The notes: generated by a model from the letters alone, not told the origin. DNA of 16,039 nt from Oscillospiraceae bacterium (GCA_016295225.1 JAEDLP010000033.1:1-16039); one strand, 5' to 3'; positions 1 through 7,177 are shown, numbered from the stretch's first letter. Numbers and translations are program-made.

Positions 1-142
1 CGATGGCTTTGAAGCCTTCCTGGAAGAGATTTGCGGCAACCACGAAAAAGCACGGAAACTGCACCAGCTCGGCATGGACCGATGGCCGGACGAACTGGAT
101 TTCGCGGCGGGTGCAGCCCGGCTGAACAGAAAGGGAACCTAA
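1..142 (+). CDS. C-terminal 46 residues of an unidentified protein, upstream of hscC
   Basis: An open frame enters from the left edge (first full codon at base 2) and ends with TAA at 140-142, one base before the hscC start. The readable end is polar and probably helical (begins DGFEAFLEEICGNHEKARKL, ends LNRKGT). The single-base spacing says it is translationally coupled to hscC and shares its operon. In E. coli and other bacteria HscC-type Hsp70s are often encoded beside a J-domain partner, so a co-chaperone is a reasonable guess. No HPD motif or other diagnostic residue lies in this fragment, so the product stays unknown. Confidence 0.7.
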   Translation, partial: DGFEAFLEEICGNHEKARKLHQLGMDRWPDELDFAAGAARLNRKGT

Positions 143-143
143 T

Positions 144-1835
144 ATGTTAATTGGTATCGATCTGGGGACCACCAACAGCCTTGCAGCCTGTTTCCGGGAC
201 GGCAAGGCTGAGATCATCCCCAATCGCCTGGGCGGACGGCTCACCCCCTCGGTGGTGAGCGTGGACGCCGACGGCGTCGTCTATGTGGGCGAAACCGCCA
301 AGGAACGGGGGATACTCCATCCCCTGGAGACCGCCAGTGTATTCAAACGCAGCATGGGCACCGACCGGGAATACATTCTGAGCGGCAAAAAATTCAGTGC
401 CGAGGAGCTGTCCAGCCTAGTACTGCGTAGCTTAAAAGAGGACGCCGAGGTCTATCTGGGCGAATCCGTCACCGAGGCCATCATCAGCGTGCCCGCCTAC
501 TTCAACGATCTCCAGCGCAAGGCCACCAAGCGGGCCGGTGAACTGGCCGGTCTGAACGTCAGCCGCATCATCAACGAGCCCACCGCCGCAGCCATCGCCT
601 ACGGCATGGGCAGCAAGGGCGGAGACGCCCGCTACCTGGTCTTTGACCTGGGCGGCGGCACCTTCGACGTATCCATCCTGGAGCTTTTCGGCCCCATCAT
701 GGAGGTTCACGCCATTGCCGGGGATAACTTCATCGGCGGCGAGGATTTCACCGCCCTCCTCACCACCATGTACCTGGAACGGGCGGCAATCGCCCCCGAG
801 TCCCTGGACGTACGCACCATGGGCGAGGTTCGGAAGGCCGCCGAACGCTGCAAGTGCGCCTTTGCCCGGCACAGCGAAGGGACCATGTCGTGCACCATCG
901 ACGACCAGCCCTTCGAAATGACCCTGACTCTGGCTGAATACGAGGAAGCTTGCGCGCCCCTGCTGGAAAAGCTCCGCCGTCCTATCGAGCGCAGCCTGCG
1001 GGACGCTGGTGTGAGCCTGGCCGAAATTGATCAGATCGTCTTGGTGGGCGGCGCCACCCGCCTGCCGGTGGTGCGCCGGTTTGTGTCCAAGCTCTTTGGC
1101 CGCATCCCCGGCGTCCTGGTGGACCCCGACGAGGCCGTGGCCCTTGGCGCTGCCCTCCAGTGCGGCATGAAGGCCCGGGACCAGGAGATCAAGGAAGTTG
1201 TCCTCACCGACGTGTGCCCCTTCACTCTGGGCACCGAGGTCATGGTGGACAACGGCACCTTTGAGGAGGGCGGTCACTACCTGCCCATCATCGAGCGCAA
1301 CACGGTCATCCCGGTCAGCCGCACCCAGACCGTCTGCACCGCCCAGGACAACCAGACCCGAGTAAACGTGAAGATTCTCCAGGGCGAGAGCCGCATGTCC
1401 TATAACAACCTCCTTTTGGGCGAGGTCTCCGTCCCGGTCCCAGCCGGACCCAAAGGCAGAGAGTCTGTGGATATCACGTACACCTACGATGTGAACTCCC
1501 TGCTGGAAGTGGAGATCCACGTCCAGTCCACCGGCGTTCATCGGAAAATCATCATCCAGAACGAACAGAATCGGATGAGCGAAGGGGAAGCCGCCGCTCG
1601 GATGGAACAGCTTCAGTATTTGAAGCAGAACCCCCGCCACGAGGAGGCCAACCGCCTGCAGATCCTGCGGGGGGAACGGCTTTACGAGGAGTCCACCGCC
1701 GACGACCGCACAGCCATTGACCGGGGCCTCATGGAATTTGAGCGGGTGCTGAACCGCCAGGACCGCACCGAGATCGAGCGGGCCCGCAAAAAGCTGGCCA
1801 AGCTGCTGGATAAAATCGAATTTGGAACAAACTAA
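144..1835 (+). CDS. hscC: HscC-type Hsp70 chaperone (DnaK paralogue)
   Basis: This is an ATP-dependent cytosolic Hsp70 chaperone of 563 residues. Seen in the sequence: the phosphate-1 loop IGIDLGTTNS at residues 3-12, IINEPTAAAIAYG near 142-154, phosphate-2 DLGGGTFDVS near 168-177, and the adenosine motif LVGGATRLP near 300-308. A beta-rich substrate-binding region follows from about 370 and a charged helical end from about 490. The length fits HscC (about 556 in E. coli) and is clearly shorter than DnaK (about 610-640), because the long C-terminal lid is reduced. The start at 144 sits one base after the upstream stop, with an AGGGAA ribosome site inside that gene. HscC-family proteins are specialised Hsp70s without the general housekeeping role of DnaK; the client here is unknown. 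A strong terminator follows at once, so it ends its operon. Confidence 0.9.
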   Translation: MLIGIDLGTTNSLAACFRDGKAEIIPNRLGGRLTPSVVSVDADGVVYVGETAKERGILHPLETASVFKRSMGTDREYILSGKKFSAEELSSLVLRSLKEDAEVYLGESVTEAIISVPAYFNDLQRKATKRAGELAGLNVSRIINEPTAAAIAYGMGSKGGDARYLVFDLGGGTFDVSILELFGPIMEVHAIAGDNFIGGEDFTALLTTMYLERAAIAPESLDVRTMGEVRKAAERCKCAFARHSEGTMSCTIDDQPFEMTLTLAEYEEACAPLLEKLRRPIERSLRDAGVSLAEIDQIVLVGGATRLPVVRRFVSKLFGRIPGVLVDPDEAVALGAALQCGMKARDQEIKEVVLTDVCPFTLGTEVMVDNGTFEEGGHYLPIIERNTVIPVSRTQTVCTAQDNQTRVNVKILQGESRMSYNNLLLGEVSVPVPAGPKGRESVDITYTYDVNSLLEVEIHVQSTGVHRKIIIQNEQNRMSEGEAAARMEQLQYLKQNPRHEEANRLQILRGERLYEESTADDRTAIDRGLMEFERVLNRQDRTEIERARKKLAKLLDKIEFGTN

Positions 1836-1851
1836 GACCATCGCACCGAAC

Positions 1852-1887
1852 ATCCCTCCGGTTCTCACCAAACCGGAGGGATATTTT
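1852..1887 (+). terminator. Intrinsic terminator after hscC
   Basis: A perfect 12-bp stem (1852-1863 with 1871-1882) encloses a 7-base loop and runs into a short T-rich tract (ATATTTTG). It starts 17 bases after the hscC stop and separates that operon from the manganese unit. Confidence 0.9.
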
Positions 1888-1976
1888 GAACAATCCAGCC
1901 ATGACAGAGGCCTGCCCGTCATATACTTACCATGATGTTCATCCGCATCTTCTTCCATAAAAATCTCGTCTTCAGC

Positions 1977-2005
1977 TTGATATGAGCCGTGCTTTGTGCT
2001 ATACT
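1977..2005 (+). promoter_or_regulatory. Sigma-A promoter of the mntP riboswitch transcript
   Basis: TTGATA at 1977-1982 is followed by a 17-base spacer and TATACT at 2000-2005. Transcription should start near 2011-2013, exactly at the 5' end of the riboswitch. No operator palindrome is visible around it, consistent with control falling mainly on the RNA. Confidence 0.85.
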
Positions 2006-2011
2006 GCTTAC

Positions 2012-2138
2012 CAATGAGGGAGTAGCAGGCGCACGCCCGTGCGCAGCAAGTCAACATACTGGCCGCCAGGCCTGGCTTGCTTTCCATTGCGAGACTCATG
2101 TATGCCCGTGAAGCGATACATGGAGTCTCTGTTTTTTT
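2012..2138 (+). ncRNA. yybP-ykoY manganese riboswitch with overlapping terminator
   Basis: The two conserved loops of the Mn2+-sensing yybP-ykoY aptamer are present: GGAGTAG (2019-2025) and GCGAGA (2089-2094). They are closed by P1, ATGAG 2014-2018 with CTCAT 2095-2099. A 6-bp hairpin GCGCAC/GTGCGC (2029-2034/2039-2044) and a helix AGCAAG/CTTGCT (2045-2050/2076-2081) form the arms. The 3' strand of P1 is also the 5' half of the terminator at 2091-2138, so the structures exclude each other. Mn2+ binding should hold P1, block the terminator and switch mntP on. That matches the known on-switch behaviour of this class ahead of Mn2+ exporters. Which metal binds here is known from the family, not shown by the sequence. 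Confidence 0.93.
2091..2138 (+). terminator. Riboswitch-controlled terminator ahead of mntP
   Basis: GAGACTC-ATGTAT at 2091-2103 pairs with ATACAT-GGAGTCTC at 2116-2129 (one mismatch or bulge at the middle G), with a 12-base loop and seven T at 2132-2138. It shares bases 2091-2099 with the aptamer core and P1, which is the basis of switching. Confidence 0.88.
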
Positions 2139-2200
2139 GCAGATTTCCGGGTATGGTTTCACCGTACCCGGTATTTTTGTCTGAACACGGAGGAATCAAC

Positions 2201-2785
2201 ATGAAATTGGATTTTATGTTCTTTTTTAACTGTATTCTTTTGGGCGTGGGCCTCGCCATGGACGCCTTTTCGGTCTCGCTGGCCAACGGCCTGAACGAGC
2301 CCCGGATGGGCCGGGGAAAACTATGCGCCATCGCCGGCACCTTCGGCTTTTTCCAAGCCCTCATGCCCATGTTGGGCTGGATCTGCGTCCACACCATCGT
2401 CCAGTATTTCCAGACCTTTGAGAAACTCATCCCCTGGATCGCTCTGGCGCTGCTGGGCTACATCGGCGGCAAGATGCTCTATGAAGGGATTCAAGGCGGC
2501 GACGAAGAGAAGGAGCATCCCGGCGTGGGCTTTGGCGCGCTGATGATCCAGGGTGTGGCCACTTCCATCGACGCCCTTTCGGTTGGCTTCACCATCGCGG
2601 AGTATGATGTATTCTCCGCTGTTCTGGCTGCGCTGATCATCGCTGTGGTCACCTTCTTCATCTGTATGGCCGGCCTTGCCATCGGTAAGAAGGCGGGGAC
2701 CAAACTGGCCGGCAAAGCCAGTGTATTGGGCGGCGTCATCCTGATTTTTATTGGCTTGGAGATCTTTATCACCAGTTGGCTGTAA
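2201..2785 (+). CDS. mntP: MntP-type manganese efflux pump
   Basis: A 194-residue inner-membrane Mn2+ exporter with about six hydrophobic helices in the two-fold repeated MntP/YebN layout. The two repeat signatures carrying the conserved membrane aspartates are visible: LAMDAFSVS (D21) and ATSIDALSVG (D124), equivalent to D16 and D118 of E. coli MntP. The start at 2201 was chosen over upstream codons because GGAGGA at 2189-2194 lies 6 bases before it and the riboswitch occupies the sequence further upstream. Expression is set by the Mn2+ riboswitch directly upstream, which by itself supports the substrate. Single-gene unit: promoter before it and terminator after it. Confidence 0.96.
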   Translation: MKLDFMFFFNCILLGVGLAMDAFSVSLANGLNEPRMGRGKLCAIAGTFGFFQALMPMLGWICVHTIVQYFQTFEKLIPWIALALLGYIGGKMLYEGIQGGDEEKEHPGVGFGALMIQGVATSIDALSVGFTIAEYDVFSAVLAALIIAVVTFFICMAGLAIGKKAGTKLAGKASVLGGVILIFIGLEIFITSWL

Positions 2786-2800
2786 CCCTTTCCTTTGACA

Positions 2801-2845
2801 AAAGACACTTGAATGGCAGCAGAGCCGTTCAGGTGTCTTTTTCTT
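2801..2845 (+). terminator. Terminator between mntP and the convergent glycolipid operon
   Basis: A stem of about 14 bp with two G-U pairs (AGACACTTGAATGG at 2803-2816 with CCGTTCAGGTGTCT at 2825-2838) is followed by T-rich sequence on the plus strand. On the minus strand the same hairpin is followed by TTTTG, so it probably also ends the convergent operon, whose last stop is at 2852. The minus-strand activity is the weaker call. Confidence 0.85.
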
Positions 2846-2851
2846 TCCCGT

Positions 2852-3712
2852 CTACCCCTCCCCTGCCCAGCCGGCAATATCGTGGGGAGTGAAGGCATAG
2901 TCAAGGGGTCTTCCATAGGCCTTCTGGTAGGCCTCCTGTTTTTGCCGGTAATCCGTCCGGCACATGGCCACGCTGTTCTCCCGCAGCCCTTTTCCCGGTT
3001 CCGGATAGATAGGCGGCAGGATATGGAGCACATACCGGACTTTCCGAAACTCCTCTGTGTCCATCTGCTCCTTTTCCCGGATCTCCACGAAGCAGGAGAC
3101 GACGGGAACCCCAAACTTCGCCGCGTAATGATAGGCTCCCCGCTTCAAGGGACGCGGCTTGCGGTAATGGAACCACATCTCCTGCTCGGGATAGATCAGC
3201 ACCGGTTTTCCCCGGTCCAGTTCCTCCTTCAGCAGACAGGGAAAGGTCCGGGCCATATACTGCCGGTCGCCGCTGACAGGGAGGGTATCGCTGTAGTGCA
3301 TCAAAAATCCCACCAGCCCCCCCATGGCAAAGTTCGTCTCCTGGGCCACGATCCGCACCCGTGGCCAGCCGGCAGTCCGGAGTCCAAAGCGGATGACGCC
3401 GTTGTCAAGGGGGCTGAAGTGATTGCTGGTGATGATGGCGCCATGGGGTACGCCCCTCAGGTTTTCCACCCCCAGGATCTCCGTATCCCGGTTGGTATAC
3501 CAGGTCAAACCGTCGGTGATACAGCGTGCGCCAAACCGCTTGAGAAGAAAGACGGCTCTCCCCCGCTCCTCCATAAAATGATTGAGCAGCACTTCCCGGT
3601 CCGTGGCATTCAGACAGGGGTCCCTCAACTCGGTTTTGGCATGAAACTTTCCTTCCCCAGCTGCCTGCCGAATCCGTTCGATCACCGCTCTCTTTTCCCC
3701 TCCGAATATCAT
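2852..3712 (-). CDS. PlsC-like lysophospholipid/glycolipid acyltransferase (last gene of the cassette)
   Basis: A 286-residue member of the LPLAT (PlsC-like) family, which moves acyl chains from acyl-ACP or acyl-CoA to a hydroxyl of a lipid or sugar at the membrane. The catalytic HX4D box is intact (NHFSPLD, H98 and D103). A second block, IYPEQEMW near 173-180, matches the conserved PEG/PE substrate-binding region. There is no long transmembrane helix, so it is probably a peripheral membrane enzyme. Its ATG (3712-3710) overlaps the stop of the preceding GT8 gene by four bases (ATGA), so the two are translationally coupled. The family and the HX4D box are clear. The acceptor is unknown: the flanking GT8 genes suggest a glycolipid, but ordinary lysophosphatidic acid cannot be excluded. 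Confidence 0.85.
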   Translation of the reverse strand: MIFGGEKRAVIERIRQAAGEGKFHAKTELRDPCLNATDREVLLNHFMEERGRAVFLLKRFGARCITDGLTWYTNRDTEILGVENLRGVPHGAIITSNHFSPLDNGVIRFGLRTAGWPRVRIVAQETNFAMGGLVGFLMHYSDTLPVSGDRQYMARTFPCLLKEELDRGKPVLIYPEQEMWFHYRKPRPLKRGAYHYAAKFGVPVVSCFVEIREKEQMDTEEFRKVRYVLHILPPIYPEPGKGLRENSVAMCRTDYRQKQEAYQKAYGRPLDYAFTPHDIAGWAGEG

Positions 3713-4668
3713 AGCCGGATCTTTACCCCCCGCTCCGCCGCCTTCCGAAAAGTCGTGTCTCCCCGGGGGATCTCGCCGGCCCGCCGAAGGAGAAGATCCA
3801 TGTGACGGGAATCTTCCTGTTTTGCCTCCTGGCTGTATCCATCCTTAAAGGCTCTCAACTCCTCCCAGAAGCCGGAGCGTCGGGCGTACGTCCAAAATGC
3901 CTCCTCATACGGAACCCCGTCATAGCACCAGGGTTTGGAAAAGAGGTTATAGTGTATGATGGAGGGATGCTCCATGGGCGCCTTTCCCTCGGTTGGCATG
4001 GCGTCCCAGGAAGATTCCAAATATCGGATCTTCCCGCTGCACATGGCGTTGAGGTAGTCCTGATCCGGCGCGATACAGTCGAAATGGTAGGTGTTCAACA
4101 GGGAGAGGAAGTGTTCCTCCATCCCCGCCTGGCGCATCTTCTTCAAGTTCATCAGGAGGATGCCGGAGTTGATGTACTCCTCTCTGGGAACCCCCACCGC
4201 TTCCTCCATGTAATCCCCCAAAATCTTCACATCCACCACGGACATATCTCGGGCCGCAGCGATGAAATGGTCCCCAAGATCCAGGTCATAGAGTTTGGCC
4301 AGGTCGTCCTCCACCACGATGTCACTGTCCAGATAGATGGCTTTTTCACGGTCCGGGAACATCACCGGGATGAACAGCCGGAAATAGATGGTCAGGGTAA
4401 AGTAATCCGCTCGAAGCCGGTTTCCGATCCGGTCCGTAATGCAGTCAAGACTCCTCTCCATCGGCACAAACTCCACGGAAAAATACTCTGTGGACAAAGC
4501 GGTCACCCGCCGGATGTTTTCCTCTTTCACCCCTTGATGAAGGACAATGGCTTGATACCGCCGCTCCCTGGACGCGTTCTGAATGGCCGAGGTCAGCGCC
4601 ACCGCCAAAAAGGGAATGTAGTTGTCATCCACCGAGAAAAAGATCGGAATGGGTTCCTGCTTTCTCAT
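3709..4668 (-). CDS. GT8-family glycosyltransferase (first of two in map order)
   Basis: A 319-residue retaining glycosyltransferase of family GT8 (LgtC/glycogenin fold), which transfers a hexose from a UDP-sugar. Seen: N-terminal IPIFFSVDDNYIP, the metal/UDP-binding DSD in YLDSDIVVEDDL (D114-D116), the acceptor-side block INSGILLMNL (166-175), DQDYLN near 202 and the C-terminal HYNLFSKPW (239-247), whose His is a second metal ligand in this family. An in-frame ATG lies 15 bases upstream (4683). I prefer 4668 because GGGAGG precedes it by 7 bases and it overlaps the upstream stop as ATGA. There is no signal peptide or membrane helix, so it acts on the cytosolic face. The sugar donor and acceptor cannot be read from sequence. 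Confidence 0.9.
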   Translation of the reverse strand: MRKQEPIPIFFSVDDNYIPFLAVALTSAIQNASRERRYQAIVLHQGVKEENIRRVTALSTEYFSVEFVPMERSLDCITDRIGNRLRADYFTLTIYFRLFIPVMFPDREKAIYLDSDIVVEDDLAKLYDLDLGDHFIAAARDMSVVDVKILGDYMEEAVGVPREEYINSGILLMNLKKMRQAGMEEHFLSLLNTYHFDCIAPDQDYLNAMCSGKIRYLESSWDAMPTEGKAPMEHPSIIHYNLFSKPWCYDGVPYEEAFWTYARRSGFWEELRAFKDGYSQEAKQEDSRHMDLLLRRAGEIPRGDTTFRKAAERGVKIRL

Positions 4669-5507
4669 AAGTATGCCTCCCATTGGTCGCCCCGCAGCCG
4701 TTTGGCCGCAGCCTGATATGCTTCATACAGTCCGTCATATTCATGGTTTCCAAGAACCCGATGCATGGGTTCAATCTGCCAGGGCTTCACCGACACCTTC
4801 CTGGGCCAAGGAAAGACCCGGAAGGTGGTGGTAAAATGCTGGAGAATGGTGTCCGCATGGAGCCGCCGCTGGTCGTTGTACCGCCGGGGCAGCAGTTTTT
4901 TCTCCCTGGCCAGGGCGTTCAGGGCGCTCTGATCCGGCAGAAACATCCGCTTGTCCATGCACCGCCGGCGGCATCGGCCCAGAAGGCCCGTCTGCCGCAT
5001 CCTGGCCAGATTCATCAGCAGAACCCCCGAGTTCACATAATCCCCCCGAAAGAACCACCGCCCATAGTGATCCGGCACCCCGGCAAACTCACAGTCGGAA
5101 ATATCCTGGTCATACAGTTCCCGGCAGTCCCTGCGGCAGACCACGTCGTAATCCAGATAGAGCACCTTGTCGGGCAACTCAAGAAAGCAGTCAGCGTACA
5201 GCCGCAGCATGCACCCCGGTGTGAAACGAGTACGAAGATTGGCGCTGGGAACCTCCGCCTGAAAAAACCGGCTGGCGTCCAGCCGCTTCACAAAATGCTC
5301 CTCCGACACGGACTTCACCAGCCGCTCAAACCCTTCCACCACCGCAGGGGGCATGGCCTCCATTTTTACGTCCCCCGCATCCAGCCCCGCCGTCAAAAGG
5401 TAAATGTGCAGAGGCCCATTCGCATTGTTCAGCAGAGAGAGCATGGAGTACAGGACGCCGCATTCAATGTTTTTATCCCCGCAATACAAGATGTTCAAAT
5501 CACTCAC
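4665..5507 (-). CDS. GT8-family glycosyltransferase with a DYD metal motif
   Basis: A 280-residue GT8-type glycosyltransferase. Seen: N-terminal NILYCGDKNIECGVLYSMLSLL, the metal motif in VLYLDYDVV (D119-Y-D121; the family usually has DxD with a small middle residue), the conserved YVNSGVLLMNL (157-167) and DQSALN near 193. The start is GTG at 5507-5505, overlapping the preceding stop as GTGA. The 3' end overlaps the next GT8 start as ATGA. It is only distantly similar to its neighbour and about 40 residues shorter, so the pair are not a recent duplication and more likely add two different sugars in sequence. Family assignment is firm; substrates are unknown. Confidence 0.88.
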   Translation of the reverse strand: MSDLNILYCGDKNIECGVLYSMLSLLNNANGPLHIYLLTAGLDAGDVKMEAMPPAVVEGFERLVKSVSEEHFVKRLDASRFFQAEVPSANLRTRFTPGCMLRLYADCFLELPDKVLYLDYDVVCRRDCRELYDQDISDCEFAGVPDHYGRWFFRGDYVNSGVLLMNLARMRQTGLLGRCRRRCMDKRMFLPDQSALNALAREKKLLPRRYNDQRRLHADTILQHFTTTFRVFPWPRKVSVKPWQIEPMHRVLGNHEYDGLYEAYQAAAKRLRGDQWEAYL

Positions 5508-6271
5508 GTCCGCTTCTCGTAGGTAATGTAGGCGTAGGTGCTGGCCTTGCTCCGCTGGGTCATACAGGCGTGGACTCTCTGCCGGAGTTCCTCTGCCCGC
5601 TTCTTCAGGGGCAAGGTATCGTCTCCGTGAAAAGGGCCGTCCAGATACACGGTAATCGCCGGCTTCTTCCCTCTCCGGCGTTTCTGATAGGTGGTGGTCA
5701 TCACGTAGACCGGCACGCCCAGTTTCGCCGGAAACTTGAAGGAGGCCGCAGAAAAGGGCCGGATCTCAGTGCAGTAGTCCCACACGTGGGCCTCAGGGTA
5801 GATCACCACCCAGGCATCCTCCTCCAATCGCCGCTGAATGGCCGCCCACAGGTTCCGCATCCCCGCCACAGTATCCGGCACAGGCAGCGCCCCCAGATAC
5901 GGCAGCAGGCTCCCCAGGACCGGAATCCCAAGATTGGCCGGGCTGGCCAGGGTGTAGATCCGCCTGGGATGGCAGACCCAGGCGGGCAGGAACACATCCC
6001 CCAGGGTCTGGGTGTGGTTGCCATAGAGGAATCCTCCCCCTTTGGAACCCGCCCGCAGCAGCGCAGGGTTCTCGATCCTCACGTGGAGGACGGCCCGGCA
6101 GTAAAGCCTCCCTGCCCACCCCAGGGCGGCGTAGAGTCCGTCAGAAAGGATGGATTCTTTTCTGATCCACTGATAATCAGAGGGAATCCGGCAGGACTGG
6201 TCTCTGCTCCGGGTGAAATCATCGGCATAGGTCTCATAGTATCGCACCCGTGCTTTCCCACTGTTTTCCAT
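5504..6271 (-). CDS. PlsC-like acyltransferase, first gene of the glycolipid cassette, variant HX5D box
   Basis: A 255-residue LPLAT-type acyltransferase opening the four-gene minus-strand operon. The catalytic block reads GNHTQTLGD (H86, D92), which is H-X5-D and not the standard H-X4-D. The downstream block IYPEAHVW (157-164) and KLGVPVYVMT (183-192) follow the family order. Overall similarity to the other acyltransferase of the operon is limited, so the two probably act on different positions. The frame stays open to 6361, but I place the start at 6271 because GGAGGGAG lies directly upstream and the extra 30 residues look untranslated. Its stop overlaps the next gene's GTG start. Confidence 0.82.
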   Translation of the reverse strand: MENSGKARVRYYETYADDFTRSRDQSCRIPSDYQWIRKESILSDGLYAALGWAGRLYCRAVLHVRIENPALLRAGSKGGGFLYGNHTQTLGDVFLPAWVCHPRRIYTLASPANLGIPVLGSLLPYLGALPVPDTVAGMRNLWAAIQRRLEEDAWVVIYPEAHVWDYCTEIRPFSAASFKFPAKLGVPVYVMTTTYQKRRRGKKPAITVYLDGPFHGDDTLPLKKRAEELRQRVHACMTQRSKASTYAYITYEKRT

Positions 6272-6305
6272 GCTCCCTCCGCGCTCCCATGGGTTTGTTC
6301 CGTAG

Positions 6306-6349
6306 ACAGTACTGTAAGGATACCCTGTTTCCATGGAAACGATACCCTG
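6306..6349. promoter_or_regulatory. Cluster of palindromes and a direct repeat ahead of the acyltransferase/GT8 operon
   Basis: Three ordered elements sit 35-78 bases before the operon's first start codon: a perfect 10-bp palindrome ACAGTACTGT (6306-6315), a direct repeat GATACCCTG (6319-6327 and 6341-6349, 22 bases apart start to start) and, between the repeat copies, a perfect 14-bp palindrome GTTTCCATGGAAAC (6327-6340). A 22-base phase is about two DNA turns. This looks like an operator region overlapping the minus-strand promoter. I could not find convincing -35/-10 boxes, so the promoter itself is not placed. Confidence 0.45.
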
Positions 6350-6359
6350 GCCTGCCAAC

Positions 6360-6402
6360 AAAAAAAGAACCCTTTGTCACGAGGACAAAGGGTTCTTTTT
6401 TC
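6360..6402 (-). terminator. Terminator of purC (symmetrical)
   Basis: A perfect 13-bp stem (6366-6378 with 6384-6396) has a 5-base loop and A/T runs on both sides. It reads as an intrinsic terminator on the minus strand, 14 bases after the purC stop, with seven T following. It would also work on the plus strand. Confidence 0.93.
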
Positions 6403-6415
6403 TAAACATTGTGAA

Positions 6416-7105
6416 TCAGCCGTTGATCTTCTCCAGGATGATCTTTGCGCAGTCGATCTGGTTGGGGATGTTGCCGTTGGTGTCGCGGACTCTCCAAATG
6501 TCGGGGGTGATCTCGTCAGCCACATACATCTTGCCGGTCTCGTCATAGCCGACCTCGATCTTGAAGTCAATCAGGGTCAGATCCATCTTAGCCAGTTCCT
6601 TCTTCAGGACCTCGCCCACGCGAACCAGAACGCCCAGGGCCTCGTCATACTGGCCGGGGGCCAGCATGCCCTTCATGATGCACAGTCTCTCAGAGATCAG
6701 GGGGTCGCCCTGCTCGTCGCTCTTCAAGGTCACTTCGGTGTAGGGAGGATCAAAGACGATGCCCTCTTCCAGGTCGAAGCGGCGGCTCATGCTGCCTGCG
6801 GTGAAGTAACGCAGAACGAACTCCAGCTTGGGGACGGTCAGGGTGCGAACCTTCATCAGGTTCTTGTCCAGGTCAGCGCCCAGGTAGTGGGTGGGGATGC
6901 CGTTGGCTTCCATCAGCTCGAAGAAGTACTTGGAAACCCGCAGGCCAATGTTGCCCTTGCCTTCCACACTGCCGCCTACGGTGTTGTAGCCGGGGTCGAA
7001 CATACCGTTCTCGCCGGTGGCGGTGTCCTTAAAGAACAGGTGGGTCACGTTGGTCTCTTCGTCCAGCATGACAGTCTTGGTCTTACCATCGTAAAGAGTC
7101 TTCAT
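6416..7105 (-). CDS. purC: SAICAR synthetase
   Basis: Phosphoribosylaminoimidazole-succinocarboxamide synthase of 229 residues: it joins aspartate to CAIR using ATP in de novo purine synthesis, in the cytosol. Seen: the ATP-loop-like LYDGKTKTV (4-12), FKDTATGENGMFD near 25-37, THYLGADLD, the VPKLEFVLRYFTAGSMSRRF segment, and the C-terminal VADEITPDIWRV, which holds the conserved acidic DE-(I/F)-(T/S)-PD core. The start at 7105 was chosen for GAGAGGAGC upstream; the frame stays open further but lies in the leader. It stands alone, not in a pur operon, between its own promoter and terminator. Confidence 0.94.
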   Translation of the reverse strand: MKTLYDGKTKTVMLDEETNVTHLFFKDTATGENGMFDPGYNTVGGSVEGKGNIGLRVSKYFFELMEANGIPTHYLGADLDKNLMKVRTLTVPKLEFVLRYFTAGSMSRRFDLEEGIVFDPPYTEVTLKSDEQGDPLISERLCIMKGMLAPGQYDEALGVLVRVGEVLKKELAKMDLTLIDFKIEVGYDETGKMYVADEITPDIWRVRDTNGNIPNQIDCAKIILEKING

Positions 7106-7146
7106 ATTATTGCTCCTCTCAAGTGTTGTATCTCCTACACTCTTCT

Positions 7147-7177
7147 CCAGAGGGATCTTGCGGTGCAAGACTCCTGG
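7147..7177 (-). promoter_or_regulatory. Hairpin in the purC leader
   Basis: On the minus strand CCAG...TCTTGC pairs with GCAAGA...CTGG around the loop ACC. A smaller stem AGTGT/ACACT lies between it and the start codon. The leader is about 95 bases long. It matches none of the purine-related riboswitch cores I know (guanine, PRPP/ykkC, ZTP), so it may only be a stabilising or attenuating structure. Confidence 0.35.

Noticed and set aside
432..2162. A 576-codon open frame on the minus strand opposite hscC
   Set aside because: It is antisense to a clear Hsp70 gene, runs through a terminator and the riboswitch, and its translation is low-complexity (Gly, His, Leu, Val) with no family motif. High-GC codon bias leaves such frames open.
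4668..4683. Upstream ATG (4683) as start of the first GT8 gene
   Set aside because: It would place the GGGAGG ribosome site inside the coding sequence. The ATG at 4668 has ideal spacing and forms the ATGA overlap seen at the neighbouring junctions.
2813..4716. Plus-strand open frames opposite the PlsC-like and GT8 genes
   Set aside because: The minus-strand genes show intact catalytic motifs and 4-base coupled starts; the plus-strand translations are Pro/His-rich shadows.
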